Below are positions 1 to 8,551 of a stretch of 64,000 nucleotides of DNA, in pieces (the stretch's first letter is position 1; each line of letters begins with the position of its first letter). Origin of the DNA: DASTFY01 sp963769115 (lineage in GTDB: Bacteria > Actinomycetota > Acidimicrobiia > Acidimicrobiales > Ilumatobacteraceae). The stretch lies in the NCBI GenBank assembly GCA_963769115.1, contig CAVYKN010000019.1, positions 186,001 through 250,000 of the forward strand, given 5' to 3'. The translations under genes and the position numbers were made by a program. A model generated the notes under the pieces. It was not told the DNA's origin. It searched no databases and worked only from the letters and a program-made list of their open reading frames with translations.

Positions 1-1223
1 AGGCGCAGGGACTGGAACGTGGAGCCCTGGCGCAGGTAGTGCTGGGCGCCGTCACGGGCCAGCACGACGAAGTCGTCGAAGCGGCCGGCGCCGGCGGCGT
101 GGCGTGCCGCGCTCGCCGTCGTGGCCGCCCTGTCTCCGCCGTCGCTGTCCGCGCCGGCGGCGTCGGCGTCGGCCGCAGCGAGCAGGGCGTCGAGCGCCCG
201 CTGATGGAGCAAGCGACGCTCGCGGCCGAGGAGCTGGCGCTCGACCTCGTCGCTGACGAGGGCGTGACGGAAGCTGAAGCGGTCGTCCGTGGCCTCCTCC
301 AGCAGACCGGCCCGGACCAATGCCCGGAGGACGTCGAGGAGCTCGGCCTCGTCCATGTCGGCCGCGCTCGCGAGCACGTCGAAGCGGGTGGTGGGGCCGC
401 AGATGGCCGCGGCCTCGAGCACCCGCCGCTCGATCGGCGACAGGCCCTCGAGCTGGCTGCGCACCGCCTCCTCCAGGGACCACGGCAGGCGGACGCCGAG
501 GAGGTCGCCGGGACGGGCGACTCGGCACCCGGCGGCGGCGAGGATCTCCTCGATGAAGAAGGGGTTGCCGCCGCTGCGGCTGTAGAGCGCTTCGATGACG
601 GCCGACGTCGGTGGTTCCCCCGAGATGGCGGCCACCAAGGCCCCGACCTCGTTGCGATCGAGCCGGTCGATGCGCACTCGCTCCACCGCGTGTCGCCGCT
701 CCAGGCGCGAGAGCAGGTCGCCGCCGGGCAGACGGCGGCTCAGATCCTCCGGGCGGTACGAGCCCACCAGGAGAAGCCGGCCGGACGGCAGCTGGGCCAG
801 GCGGTCGATGACGGTCGCGCTCTCGGCGTCGGCCCAGTGGAGGTCCTCGAAGATGACGACGGCCGGCCGTTCGCCCAGCCGGCCGGCGAGCTGGGAGACG
901 ACGAGGTCGGGGTCGTCGAGCGCTCCAAGGCCGACCGGCATGGGCCCGCCGAGGGCCGAGCGGGCGAGCGAGTACGGGCGGGACAGCGCGTCGGGCTCGG
1001 CGGCCGCCGAAAGGACCGTGACGTCGGGAGGCAGGGCGGCGACCAGCTCCCGCAACAGGCGGGTCTTGCCCACGCCGGCCTCTCCGGCCACCAGCGCCAC
1101 CGTCGGGAGGTCGGCGACGGCGACGCCGGCGGACGGGACCAGATCGAGGAGCTGGGCCAGAGCCGCGGACCGCCCCACCATCACGGGACTGAGTCCGGCG
1201 CGCCCTCCCAACACCTCGTGCAC
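1..1223 (-). CDS. AAA ATPase, probably the N-terminal part of a LuxR-type regulator (3' truncated)
   Basis: The minus-strand frame is open from about 1223 to the window edge, so the C-terminus is missing. A Walker A motif GEAGVGKT lies at about residues 47-54 and a Walker B-like IFEDLHWAD follows. The later helical part (SPIERRVLEAAAICG, FRHALVSDEVERQLL) is typical of the large AAA_16/LuxR (MalT-like) ATPase regulators, whose DNA-binding HTH would be at the missing C-terminus. The start is uncertain: GTG at 1223 or ATG at 1181 (MVGRSAALAQLLDLV). It follows a small ORF on the same strand. Its target is unknown. The 1495-1534 inverted repeat upstream is a candidate operator. Confidence 0.75.
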   Translation of the reverse strand, partial: MHEVLGGRAGLSPVMVGRSAALAQLLDLVPSAGVAVADLPTVALVAGEAGVGKTRLLRELVAALPPDVTVLSAAAEPDALSRPYSLARSALGGPMPVGLGALDDPDLVVSQLAGRLGERPAVVIFEDLHWADAESATVIDRLAQLPSGRLLLVGSYRPEDLSRRLPGGDLLSRLERRHAVERVRIDRLDRNEVGALVAAISGEPPTSAVIEALYSRSGGNPFFIEEILAAAGCRVARPGDLLGVRLPWSLEEAVRSQLEGLSPIERRVLEAAAICGPTTRFDVLASAADMDEAELLDVLRALVRAGLLEEATDDRFSFRHALVSDEVERQLLGRERRLLHQRALDALLAAADADAAGADSDGGDRAATTASAARHAAGAGRFDDFVVLARDGAQHYLRQGSTFQSLR

Positions 1224-1264
1224 GCTACCGACGCAGACCGCCGGCAACGGGAGGGGTTCGGCGC

Positions 1265-1420
1265 TCAGACCGGGTCCCGGACGAGGGTCAGCGGCCGGGT
1301 CACGGGGAGCTCCGGAGCGGCCCGACGGCGGGACCGGGCCGAGCGCCAGGTCTTGGCGCGACGCCGGTGGTCGGCCTGGATCTCCTGGGCGATCTGGATG
1401 GTCTGCAGGTTCGTGAACAT
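1265..1420 (-). CDS. Small basic protein (51 aa), unknown function
   Basis: The ORF starts at ATG 1420 (MFTNLQTIQIAQEIQ) behind a strong Shine-Dalgarno, AGGAAGGAGGACAGTG, which is what supports it as real. An Arg-rich middle (DHRRRAKTWRSARSRRR) makes it highly basic. It lies 41 bases upstream of the likely AAA regulator start on the same strand, so the two are probably co-transcribed. I do not recognise a family. Nucleic-acid binding or a leader-peptide role are guesses only. Confidence 0.5.
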   Translation of the reverse strand: MFTNLQTIQIAQEIQADHRRRAKTWRSARSRRRAAPELPVTRPLTLVRDPV

Positions 1421-1494
1421 CACTGTCCTCCTTCCTAGGGACGGGTCAACGTGCTGCCCAGACTGCGCCCCTGAGGTAGGCGGCCACATCCGAC

Positions 1495-1534
1495 GACCTA
1501 CCTATTCCGCTGTGCCATCGGGCATAGGTAGGTC
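1495..1534. promoter_or_regulatory. 11-bp inverted repeat, candidate operator
   Basis: GACCTACCTAT at 1495-1505 is repeated exactly in inverted orientation as ATAGGTAGGTC at 1524-1534, with an 18-base spacer. A further AGGTAGG half-site lies at 1474-1480. It sits in the 347-base gap between the small ORF/AAA gene (minus) and the aminotransferase (plus). Widely spaced perfect arms fit a dimer- or tetramer-binding operator better than a hairpin terminator. Confidence 0.45.
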
Positions 1535-1573
1535 CGACCGGCCCGCCCGTCATTCGGTCGCCGCCCGCTCGTC

Positions 1574-1597
1574 CGGCGAATCGACGGCGAATCGCCG
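1574..1597. repeat. Degenerate copy of the 24-bp palindrome family
   Basis: The 24 bases share the CGAATCGA core with the palindromes at 1680, 53301 and 60124, but only 10 of 12 dyad pairs match. Its outer arms are CGGCGA/TCGCCG. It lies about 106 bases upstream of the well-conserved copy at 1680, so this locus carries a pair, as the 53.3 kb locus does. Confidence 0.35.
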
Positions 1598-1679
1598 GGC
1601 CGGAAGTGCGAGGAGAACGCGCCGTTTTCGGCGCGATCCGGACAGAGTTCCGTCGGCGGGGCCGGTCCACGCCGCTCCC

Positions 1680-1703
1680 TACCGATTCGACATCGAATCG
1701 GTA
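1680..1703. repeat. 24-bp palindrome, copy A
   Basis: The arms TACCGATTCGA (1680-1690) and TCGAATCGGTA (1693-1703) are exact inverted repeats around a CA spacer. It lies 64 bases upstream of the aminotransferase start, so it could be an operator for that gene. Compared with copy D at 60124 only three positions differ, and two of these are compensatory (positions 7 and 18), so dyad symmetry is preserved. No plus-strand gene ends just upstream, which argues against a terminator here. Confidence 0.6.
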
Positions 1704-1767
1704 CGAGTCTGTGCCTGGTACGAAGGGGGCATTGTTCGGGGGCGATGGGCGGACCTACGCTTGGACG

Positions 1768-3126
1768 ATGACCAGCGTCGAGACCCGGCCCGACGGCGCC
1801 AGCGTCGTGCGCAACGACCGCGCCCACGTCTTCCACTCCTGGAGCGCCCAGGGGCTGATCAGCCCCATCCCCGTGGCGGGGGGCGAGGGCTCCTGGTTCT
1901 GGGACTACGACGGCAACCGGTACCTCGACTTCTCGTCGCAGCTCGTCAACCTGAACATCGGCCACCAGCACCCCCGGCTGATCGCGGCCATCCAGGAAGC
2001 GGCCGGCCGCCTGTGCACCGTGGCGCCGTCCTTCGCCAACGCCGACCGCAGCGAGGCCGCCCGCCTCATCACGGAGCTCGCTCCCGGCGACCTCGACATG
2101 GTCTTCTTCACCAACGGCGGCGCGGAGGCCACTGAGAACGCCATCCGCATGGCCCGTCTCCACACGGCGCGCCACAAGGTGCTGACGATGTACCGCAGCT
2201 ACCACGGCGCCACGGGCGCGGCCATCACGATGACGGGCGATCCTCGGCGGTGGCCGAGTGAGCCCAGCGCGGTGGGCATGGTCAAGTTCTGGGGCCCCTA
2301 CCCCTACCGCTCGGCCTTCCACTCCGCCGACGAGGCCGAGGAGTCAGCGCGGGCCCTGCAGCACCTCTCCGACGTGATCATGGTCGAGGGCGCGCACACC
2401 ATCGCCGCCATCGTGCTCGAGACCGTCGTCGGCACCAACGGCATCCTGGTGCCGCCGCCCGGCTACCTCCAGGGCGTGCGGGACCTGTGCGACCAGCACG
2501 GCATCGTGATGATCTGCGACGAGGTCATGGCCGGCTTCGGGCGCTGCGGCGAATGGTTCGCCGTCGACCACTGGAACGTGACCCCCGACCTCATCTGCTT
2601 CGCCAAGGGCGTCAACTCGGGCTACGTGCCGCTGGGCGGCGTCGTCATCCGCCAGGCCATCGCCGACACGTTCAAGGAGCGCCCCTACCCCGGTGGGCTC
2701 ACGTATTCGGGGCATCCGCTGGCCTGCGCGGCGGCCGTCGCCTCCATCACGATCTTCAAGGAGGAAGGGGTCCTCGAGCACGCCCGCATGCTCGGCACCG
2801 ACGTCATCGGTCCCGCCCTGCGTGAGCTCCAGGAGCGACATCCGTCGGTGGGCGACGTTCGGGGCCTCGGGGTGTTCTGGGCCATCGAGCTGGTGCGCAA
2901 CCGCGAGACGCGAGAGCCGCTCGTGCCTTACAACGCCTCGGGCGAGGCGGCGGCACCGATGAACGAGGTCGTGGCGGCCTGCAAGGCCAAGGGCGTGTGG
3001 CCGTTCTCCCACTTCAACCGCATCCACGTCGTGCCGCCGTGCACGATCTCGGTCGACGACGTCAGGCAGGGCATCGCCGTCATCGACGAGGCCCTGGAAC
3101 TGGCCGACCGGCACACGAGCGGCTGA
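1768..3126 (+). CDS. Class III PLP aminotransferase, possibly beta-alanine/omega-amino acid:pyruvate type
   Basis: The 452-residue protein has the fold-type I class III layout: FFTNGGAEATENAIRMAR (PLP phosphate/GG motif), MICDEVMAGFGR with Asp near 251, and DLICFAKGVNSGYVPLGG with the Schiff-base Lys near 280. The start is ATG 1768 (MTSVETRP); the frame is open further upstream but that part is not family-like. Class III enzymes transfer the omega-amino group of beta-alanine, taurine or polyamines to pyruvate or 2-oxoglutarate. The nearby dihydropyrimidinase, beta-ureidopropionase and semialdehyde dehydrogenase make beta-alanine or beta-aminoisobutyrate an attractive substrate, but this is inferred from context. 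A 24-bp palindrome precedes it. Confidence 0.85.
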   Translation: MTSVETRPDGASVVRNDRAHVFHSWSAQGLISPIPVAGGEGSWFWDYDGNRYLDFSSQLVNLNIGHQHPRLIAAIQEAAGRLCTVAPSFANADRSEAARLITELAPGDLDMVFFTNGGAEATENAIRMARLHTARHKVLTMYRSYHGATGAAITMTGDPRRWPSEPSAVGMVKFWGPYPYRSAFHSADEAEESARALQHLSDVIMVEGAHTIAAIVLETVVGTNGILVPPPGYLQGVRDLCDQHGIVMICDEVMAGFGRCGEWFAVDHWNVTPDLICFAKGVNSGYVPLGGVVIRQAIADTFKERPYPGGLTYSGHPLACAAAVASITIFKEEGVLEHARMLGTDVIGPALRELQERHPSVGDVRGLGVFWAIELVRNRETREPLVPYNASGEAAAPMNEVVAACKAKGVWPFSHFNRIHVVPPCTISVDDVRQGIAVIDEALELADRHTSG

Positions 3127-3166
3127 CTGACCAATCCGGCCCCCGGGCCGGCCCGAAATACCCGGT

Positions 3167-3583
3167 GTGCGATCGCTCCCCCGGGTTGCCTTCCTCGCCG
3201 CGACGGCACTGACCGCGGGACTGTCGATCGCCGCCGTCGCGGCCGCGGTCACGACCAACGAGGACGGCGGTCCGGCCGCCGCCAACACTTCAGCGAGCGC
3301 CCCTAGCACCTCGGGCGCTAGCGGCGCAGCCGCACCCCTCGCCGCGACCATCGTCGACTTCGCCTTCCAGCCCGAACCGATCACGGTCGCCGTCGGGCAG
3401 GAGGTCACCTGGACCAACGACGACCCCTTCGCCCACACGGTGAAGGCGGCCGACGGCGCGTTCGACTCGGGCCGCATGGACGAGGGCGCGGCCTTCACCA
3501 CCTCCTTCGCCGCCCCTGGCTCGTACGCGTACCTGTGCGGCATCCACAACTCGATGACCGGCACCGTCGTCGTCGAGCCCTGA
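3167..3583 (+). CDS. Exported cupredoxin (plastocyanin-like copper protein)
   Basis: The 138-aa protein has an N-terminal signal or anchor segment (VAFLAATALTAGLSIAAVAAAV), a Ser/Ala/Thr-rich linker, then a cupredoxin domain: TIVDFAFQPEPITVAVGQEVTW, DPFAHTV and YLCGIHNSMTG. The His, Cys, His and Met needed for a type 1 copper site are all present. The start is GTG 3167. It would be an electron carrier outside the membrane. A ferritin-like gene follows after 27 bases, suggesting an operon for redox or metal handling. Confidence 0.8.
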   Translation: MRSLPRVAFLAATALTAGLSIAAVAAAVTTNEDGGPAAANTSASAPSTSGASGAAAPLAATIVDFAFQPEPITVAVGQEVTWTNDDPFAHTVKAADGAFDSGRMDEGAAFTTSFAAPGSYAYLCGIHNSMTGTVVVEP

Positions 3584-3610
3584 TCCCAACCACCCCCGAG
3601 AGGAGTCCCC

Positions 3611-4333
3611 ATGGAGACGAGCGAGCGAGAGCTCCGGGCGATGGTGAGAGCCGTCGACGAGACGCACCGCGAGGGCATGGCCACGGTGGCGGACGACATC
3701 GCCGAGCTGCACCACGGCGAGGGCTCCCGGCTGATGGGCCCCACCCGCCAGCAGCTGGTCAAGGGCGTCGGTCTCGGCGGTACCGCGGTGGCCCTCGGGG
3801 CCGCGATGATCCCCCTGAGCGCGCTGTTCTCACCGGCGTACGCGCAATCGGGCGACGCCGGGCTGGCCGCCTTCGCCGAGTCCGTCGAGCTGGCCGCCGT
3901 CGAGGCATACAAGGCCGCCGCGGCGAGCGGCAAGGTCACCACGCCCGCCGTGCTCGAGGCCGCCACCACCTTCGCCGGCCATCACACCGAGCACGCCGCA
4001 GCTTTCGGGGCGGCCGCCGGATCGTCGGCCACCAACAAGCCGAACGCCAAGCTGCTCGAGGCCGTCGGCCCGCAGCTCGGCGCCGCGGCCGACGAAGCGG
4101 CGCTGCTGGAGATCGCGTACGGCCTGGAGAACGCCGCGGCCGCCACCTACCTCTTCGCGCTCGGCGCCCTCACGTCCAAGGAGGCGCTGCAGCTCACCGC
4201 CTCGATCCTCCCCGTCGAGTCGCAGCACGCCGTGGTCCTCGGCTCCGTCCTCGGCAAGCCGGCCACCGACTTCATCCCCGGCTTCGAGACCGTCGACCTC
4301 GCCGTCGACCCGGCCAAGTACCCGATCAGCTGA
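3611..4333 (+). CDS. Exported ferritin-like domain protein 1
   Basis: The 240-aa protein starts at ATG 3611 behind AGAGGAG. The first 55 or so residues are charged, followed by a Tat-like or membrane segment (TRQQLVKGVGLGGTAVALGA, ending SPAYAQS), then a four-helix ferritin-like bundle with Glu/His pairs: AAFAESVELAAVEAY, FAGHHTEHAAAF, IAYGLENAAAATY and VESQHAVVLG. It resembles the ferritin-like/desiccation-related family. Its metal and substrate are unknown. The signal lacks a twin Arg (TR-QQ), so the export route is uncertain. It is followed closely by a paralogue. Confidence 0.75.
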   Translation: METSERELRAMVRAVDETHREGMATVADDIAELHHGEGSRLMGPTRQQLVKGVGLGGTAVALGAAMIPLSALFSPAYAQSGDAGLAAFAESVELAAVEAYKAAAASGKVTTPAVLEAATTFAGHHTEHAAAFGAAAGSSATNKPNAKLLEAVGPQLGAAADEAALLEIAYGLENAAAATYLFALGALTSKEALQLTASILPVESQHAVVLGSVLGKPATDFIPGFETVDLAVDPAKYPIS

Positions 4334-4386
4334 GCCCGCTCGACAAGCCCTGCCCACGACGCACGAACAACGACGAAAGGCCGATC

Positions 4387-5201
4387 ATGGACTTCTCCCA
4401 GGACCATCTCCGCCGCGAAGCCCGCGCCTCACAGGTCGAGCACGAGGAGGCGCTCCCCCGGCTGCGCCAGCTGCTCTCTCGGGTCTTCGACCGTCCCAAC
4501 TCGCTCGGCCCCGATCAGCGGCAGGACCTCGTCCTCGGCGTGAGCCGCCGGCGCGCCCTCCAGATCGGCGGCGTCACGATCCTGGGCGGCGCCCTGCTCG
4601 CGGCGTGCGGGAGCGACAGCGACGACGCCGGCACCACCACGGCCGGCGGGAACGCCACGACCGGCGCGCCGACCACCGGCGCGGCATCCACCATGCCGCC
4701 GGGCACCGAAAGCGCCGCCGGCATGGACGTACTCATCCTGCGCACGGCCTCCTCCATCGAGGAACTGGCCGTCGCCGCCTACCAGACGGCCATCGACTCC
4801 GGGCTGGTGACGACGGCCGCGGTCGCCGACGCGGCCATGCTGTTCCAGGCGCAGCACCGGGAGCACTCGGGCCTGTTCCAGTCGCTCACCACGAAGGCCG
4901 GCGGCGAGCCGTTCACCATGCCGAACCCGGCCATCCTCGAGGCCATCCAGCCGACGATCGACGCGCTGAAGGACGAGATGGGCGTCGTGGCCCTCGCCTA
5001 CGACCTGGAGGTCGTCGCCGCCCAGACCTACCAGTCGAACGTGGCCGGCTTCGAGGACCCCGCGCTCAACGCCGCCATCATGAGCGTCGGCGGCGTGGAG
5101 GCCCGACACGCGGCCGCTCTGGCCGCGTGCTGCAGCAGAACCCGGTCCCGGCCGCCTTCCAGGTGACCGAGAAGGCCGTGATGGCGGGAACCGGCGTCTG
5201 A
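4387..5201 (+). CDS. Tat-type lipoprotein with ferritin-like domain 2 (one apparent frameshift)
   Basis: It starts at ATG 4387 (MDFSQDHLRREARASQ) after GAAAGG. About 52 hydrophilic residues precede a twin-Arg signal SRRRALQIGG (53-62) and a lipobox LLAAC (Cys 74), then a Ser/Thr-rich linker and a ferritin-like bundle (SSIEELAVAAYQTAI, FQAQHREHSGLF, GGVEARHAAALA). Near 5125 one base is lost or gained. The family-like end VLQQNPVPAAFQVTEKAV continues in another frame to the stop at 5201. The long segment before the Tat signal is unusual. It is a paralogue of the preceding gene, and its stop overlaps the next start by one base. Confidence 0.7.
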
Positions 5202-5647
5202 TGCCGGCCGAGCGCCCGCCCCACGCCGCCGAGAGCGGACAACGGGCGCTGCGCTACGTGGCCGCGGCCCTGATCCTGGTCGGGGGCCTCGTCCATCTGA
5301 AGCTGTACGACGACGGCTACAAGGACGTGCCCGACCAGAACCTGGGGCGGTCGTTCCTGTTGAACGCGGCGGCGTCCGTCGTCATCGCGGTGGCCCTCGT
5401 GGCCACCCGGCACCTGCTCGTGCTCCTGGCCGGCCTGGTCCTGGTCAACGGGACACTGCTGGCCTTCGCCCTGTCCCGCGGGCCTGGGATCTTCGGGTTC
5501 ACCGAGACCGGCTGGAACCCATCACCGGAGGCGGCGATCGCGCTCGTGTGCGAGATCGCCGCCGCCGTGCTCCTGCTCGTGCTGCTGGCGCCCAAACGAA
5601 CCGTCCCGAGGCCAGCAGCAACGTCTCCCAGCGTCGAGGAGGCCTAG
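5201..5647 (+). CDS. Four-TM membrane protein, unknown function
   Basis: The 148-aa protein has hydrophobic segments near residues 17-33 (LRYVAAALILVGGLVHL), 52-70, 71-90 and 113-130, giving about four membrane helices and a short polar tail. The start ATG 5201 overlaps the stop of the ferritin-like gene (TGATG), so translation is coupled. It is the fourth gene of the cupredoxin/ferritin cluster and may anchor or serve that system. Its stop overlaps by 4 bases the stop of the convergent minus-strand operon. I do not recognise a named family. Confidence 0.65.
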   Translation: MPAERPPHAAESGQRALRYVAAALILVGGLVHLKLYDDGYKDVPDQNLGRSFLLNAAASVVIAVALVATRHLLVLLAGLVLVNGTLLAFALSRGPGIFGFTETGWNPSPEAAIALVCEIAAAVLLLVLLAPKRTVPRPAATSPSVEEA

Positions 5648-6865
5648 GCGCCGCCCTCGTTGAGCGTCACCTCGAGGGGCGTGAAGTCGGCACCGGTGGT
5701 GTCCACGTCGCCCAGCTCCTCGAGCGCGGCGTCCACGATCTCGTTCGTGTAGGCCTCGGCGTCGGGCTCCGCGGTGATGACGGTCGTGCCCTCGGCGTTC
5801 TTGGTGTTGAGCGCCACCTCGACGGTCTGGGCCCACAGCTCCTCGTCCATGTGGCCGATGCCGTCCGGGCTGGGCCAGATCGAGCTTGTTGATCTCGTTC
5901 ATCTGCCACAGCTGGTGGCTGGCGCCGAGCTGTGAGCCCTCGGCCAGCACGAGGTCGACGCACGCCTCGGGGTTGTCACGGCAGTAGATCCATCCCTGGA
6001 GCGACGCCTTCACGAACGCCGTCGCCTGTCTCCTTGTACTCCGCATCGGAAGCCAGCTTCTCGGTGTCGGCCCAGATGGCGTCCTGCAGCATCGCCGTGC
6101 CGACGTCGTTCCAGTTGATGACCGTCAAGTCGTCGGGCGTGTACAGCTCGCCGGTCTCCGGGTTCACGGCCTCGAGCACCTGCGCGTACTCGTTGTAGGT
6201 CATGGCCTGGGCGGCGTCGATGTCCCCGCTCAGCAGGGCCTGCATGTCGAAGTCCTGCTGGACGAGCGACACGTCCGACGCCGGGTCGAGACCCGGCCTC
6301 CGTCATCCCGGCGAACAGCTCGAACTCGTTGCCGAAGCCCCAGTTGCCCACCTTCTTGCCCTCCAGCTGGGCCGGGTCGGCGATGTCGTTGGCCTTGCTC
6401 GACACCTGGAGCGTCCCGGAGCGCTGGAAGATCTGGGCGATGTCCGTGATGCCGGCGCCCTGCTCGCGCGACTGGAGCGCCTTGGGCACCCAGGCGATGG
6501 CGAAGTCGGCGTTCCCCTGCGCGAGGACCGTCTGCGGCGTGATGTCGACGGCGCCCTCGAGGATCTGGACGTCGAGACCGGCGTCCGTGTAGTAGCCCTG
6601 GTCGACGGCGGCGTAGTAGCCGGCGAACTGGGCCTGCGTCACCCACTGGAGCTGCAGCTTGACCGGCTTCAGCGTCGCCGGTGGTGACGGGCGTGTCCGA
6701 CCCGGCGGGCGCGTCGGACGCGGCCGGAGCCTCCGACGCGGCCGGGGCCTCGGTGCCCGCCGCCGCGGTCGTGTCGCCCCCGCTGTCGTCGTCGCTGCCG
6801 CAGCCCACGGCGATCATCGCCAGGGCGACCGCCCCGGCGATGCTCGTGAATCTCCGCACCTTCAT
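5644..6865 (-). CDS. NMT1/THI5-like ABC transporter substrate-binding lipoprotein (four apparent frameshifts)
   Basis: It starts at ATG 6865 behind GGGGGAG, with a lipoprotein signal (MKVRRFTSIAGAVALAMIAVGC). The mature part carries the family opening KLQLQWVTQAQFAGYYAAVD, then TVLAQGNADFAIAW, QLEGKKVGNWGFGNE, SLVQQDFDMQALLSGDIDAA and WIYCRDNPEACVDLVL. These lie in different frames, so single-base shifts are needed near 6680, 6295, 6030 and 5880. The family binds N-formylaminopyrimidines, HMP and other small heterocycles. In this operon a pyrimidine or hydantoin ligand is plausible but unproven. It is the last gene of the eight-gene minus-strand operon. Confidence 0.75.
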
Positions 6866-6905
6866 GTTCTCCCCCTTCTGGGTTGGTGGTTGCTGACTGT
6901 CCGGC

Positions 6906-7677
6906 TCAGCGCCGGTGGACCCGCCACGGCGTGGCGATCCGCTCGAGGATCGTCGTGGCGAGGAAGAAGGCCAGGCCCGAGGAGGCAGGCGGCGGCCACG
7001 TAGGCCCACGCCCGCCCGTAGGCGGTGCTGGCGGCGGCGGACGTGATGCGGCTCCCGAGGCCGACCTGGAGCCCACCGAAGTACTCGGCGACGATGGCGG
7101 CGATCACGCACAGCGACGATGCCAGCTTGAGACCGGTGAAGAAGAACGGCAGAGCTCCCGGCACACGGACCTTGCTCAGCACCGTCCACTCGCTGGCGGC
7201 GTACGAACGCATGAGCTCGTCGTGAACGGGATCGATCTGGGTCAGTCCCCGGAACGTGTTGATGAACACCGGGAAGAACACGACGATCGTCACGACCAGT
7301 CGGCGCGGCACCGTGCTGGTCGAGGAGAACATGTTGTTGAAGATCGGGGCCAGGGCGATGATCGGCATGGCGTTGAGGGCCGCCGCCACCGGCGTCACCA
7401 TCTCGCTGAACACCCGGAACCGGCTGGCGATGAAGGCCATGCCCACGCCCAGCGCCGTCCCGACGATCAGCCCGGCCAGCGCGTTGGCGCCGGTGTAGCG
7501 GGCGGCCGCAAGGATCTGGCTCTGGTTGACGTCGATCTGGTGCCAGATGTCGGAGGGCTTGGGCAGCAGGTAGGGCTTGATGTCCCGCACGGTCACGAAC
7601 CACTGCCACAGCAGCAGGAAGGCGAGGCCGAACAGCAATGGCGGCACGACGACCATGAGCCGGCGCTGCCACGTCAT
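6906..7677 (-). CDS. ABC transporter permease (BPD_transp_1 type), C-terminal frameshift
   Basis: The sequence has five or six membrane helices and the EAA-type loop (DELMRSYAASEWTVLSKVRVPGALP) that docks on the ATPase. Segments such as PIIALAPIFNNMF are typical of SsuC/ThiX-type permeases. One base shift near 6983 separates AWAYVAAA from the continuation SSGLAFFLATTILERIATPW, ending at 6906. It starts at ATG 7677, 7 bases after the ATPase stop. With the second permease at 8548 it probably forms a heterodimeric channel. Confidence 0.75.
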
Positions 7678-7684
7678 GCGCAGC

Positions 7685-8551
7685 TCACCGGTCGTCCACT
7701 CCCTGCACCGGCAGGACCTCGTCCGGCCCCAGCGGATCCCGGCCGCCCTCGACGCCGCGCAGAGCCTCGCGGACCTCGGTGATCTTCTTGAAGAACTCCG
7801 TGGCCTCGCGGGTGTCGTCGGTCCGAGCGCCGAGGTCCACGTCGATGATCGAGGTGATGCGGCCGGGCCGGGCCGACATCACGACCACGCGGTCCGACAG
7901 GTAGACGGCCTCGGGGATCGAGTGGGTGACGAAGACGACCGTGGCTGCGGTCTCCGCGCAGATGCGGGTGAGCTCGGCCTGCATGTGCTCGCGGGTCATC
8001 TCGTCGAGGGCACCGAACGGCTCGTCCATCAGGAGCAGACCGGCGCCCGCGGCCAGCGCACGGGCGATGGCCACCCGCTGCTGCATGCCGCCCGACAGCT
8101 CCCAGGGCCGGTGATCGGCGAAGTCGCCGAGCTTCACGAGGTCGAGCATCTCCTTGGCCCGCGCCGACCGCTTCGCCTTCGACCACCCCCGCAGCTCGAG
8201 CGGCAGCTCCACGTTGCGGATGACCGTGCGCCAGTCGAAGAGCCCGGCGTGCTGGAACGCCATGCCGTAGTCGTGGTCGAGACGGGCCTGGCGCGCCGGC
8301 TTCCCGTGCACCGTCACGTCCCCGGCGGTGGGGCGCAGCAGGTCGCCGACGAGGCGCAGCAACGTGCTCTTCCCGCAGCCGGACGGGCCGATCAGCGAGA
8401 CGAACTCGCCCGTGGTGATCTCCAGATCGATGCCGTCGAGGGCATGCACCTGGTTGGCGCGGCCGGCGTTGAACACCATGTCCACGCCGCGGATCTGCAC
8501 CGCCGGTGCCGGCGATGGGGCACCCTGGTCCGCCGCGTCCGCGGCCGTCAT
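7685..8551 (-). CDS. ABC transporter ATP-binding protein
   Basis: The 288-aa protein carries Walker A GPSGCGKST, a Q-loop (YGMAFQHAGLFDW), signature LSGGMQQR, Walker B LLLMDEPFGALDE and a switch His (VFVTHSIPEA). It is closest in style to the SsuB/TauB/ThiZ group. The start ATG 8551 overlaps the upstream permease stop by 4 bases (ATGA), showing translational coupling. It energises the importer formed with the permeases at 6906 and 8548 and the binding protein at 5644. Confidence 0.85.
   Translation of the reverse strand: MTAADAADQGAPSPAPAVQIRGVDMVFNAGRANQVHALDGIDLEITTGEFVSLIGPSGCGKSTLLRLVGDLLRPTAGDVTVHGKPARQARLDHDYGMAFQHAGLFDWRTVIRNVELPLELRGWSKAKRSARAKEMLDLVKLGDFADHRPWELSGGMQQRVAIARALAAGAGLLLMDEPFGALDEMTREHMQAELTRICAETAATVVFVTHSIPEAVYLSDRVVVMSARPGRITSIIDVDLGARTDDTREATEFFKKITEVREALRGVEGGRDPLGPDEVLPVQGVDDR

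Noticed and set aside
39..2135. A 698-codon plus-strand frame over the AAA regulator region
   Set aside because: The opposite strand carries a coherent AAA ATPase with Walker motifs. The plus frame is Arg/Gly/Ala-rich without recognisable motifs.
5644..6865. The NMT1-type binding protein as a genuine decayed pseudogene
   Set aside because: All segments keep full family-like sequence without internal stops, and the rest of the operon is intact. Similar single-base shifts affect unrelated essential genes, which points to sequence error.
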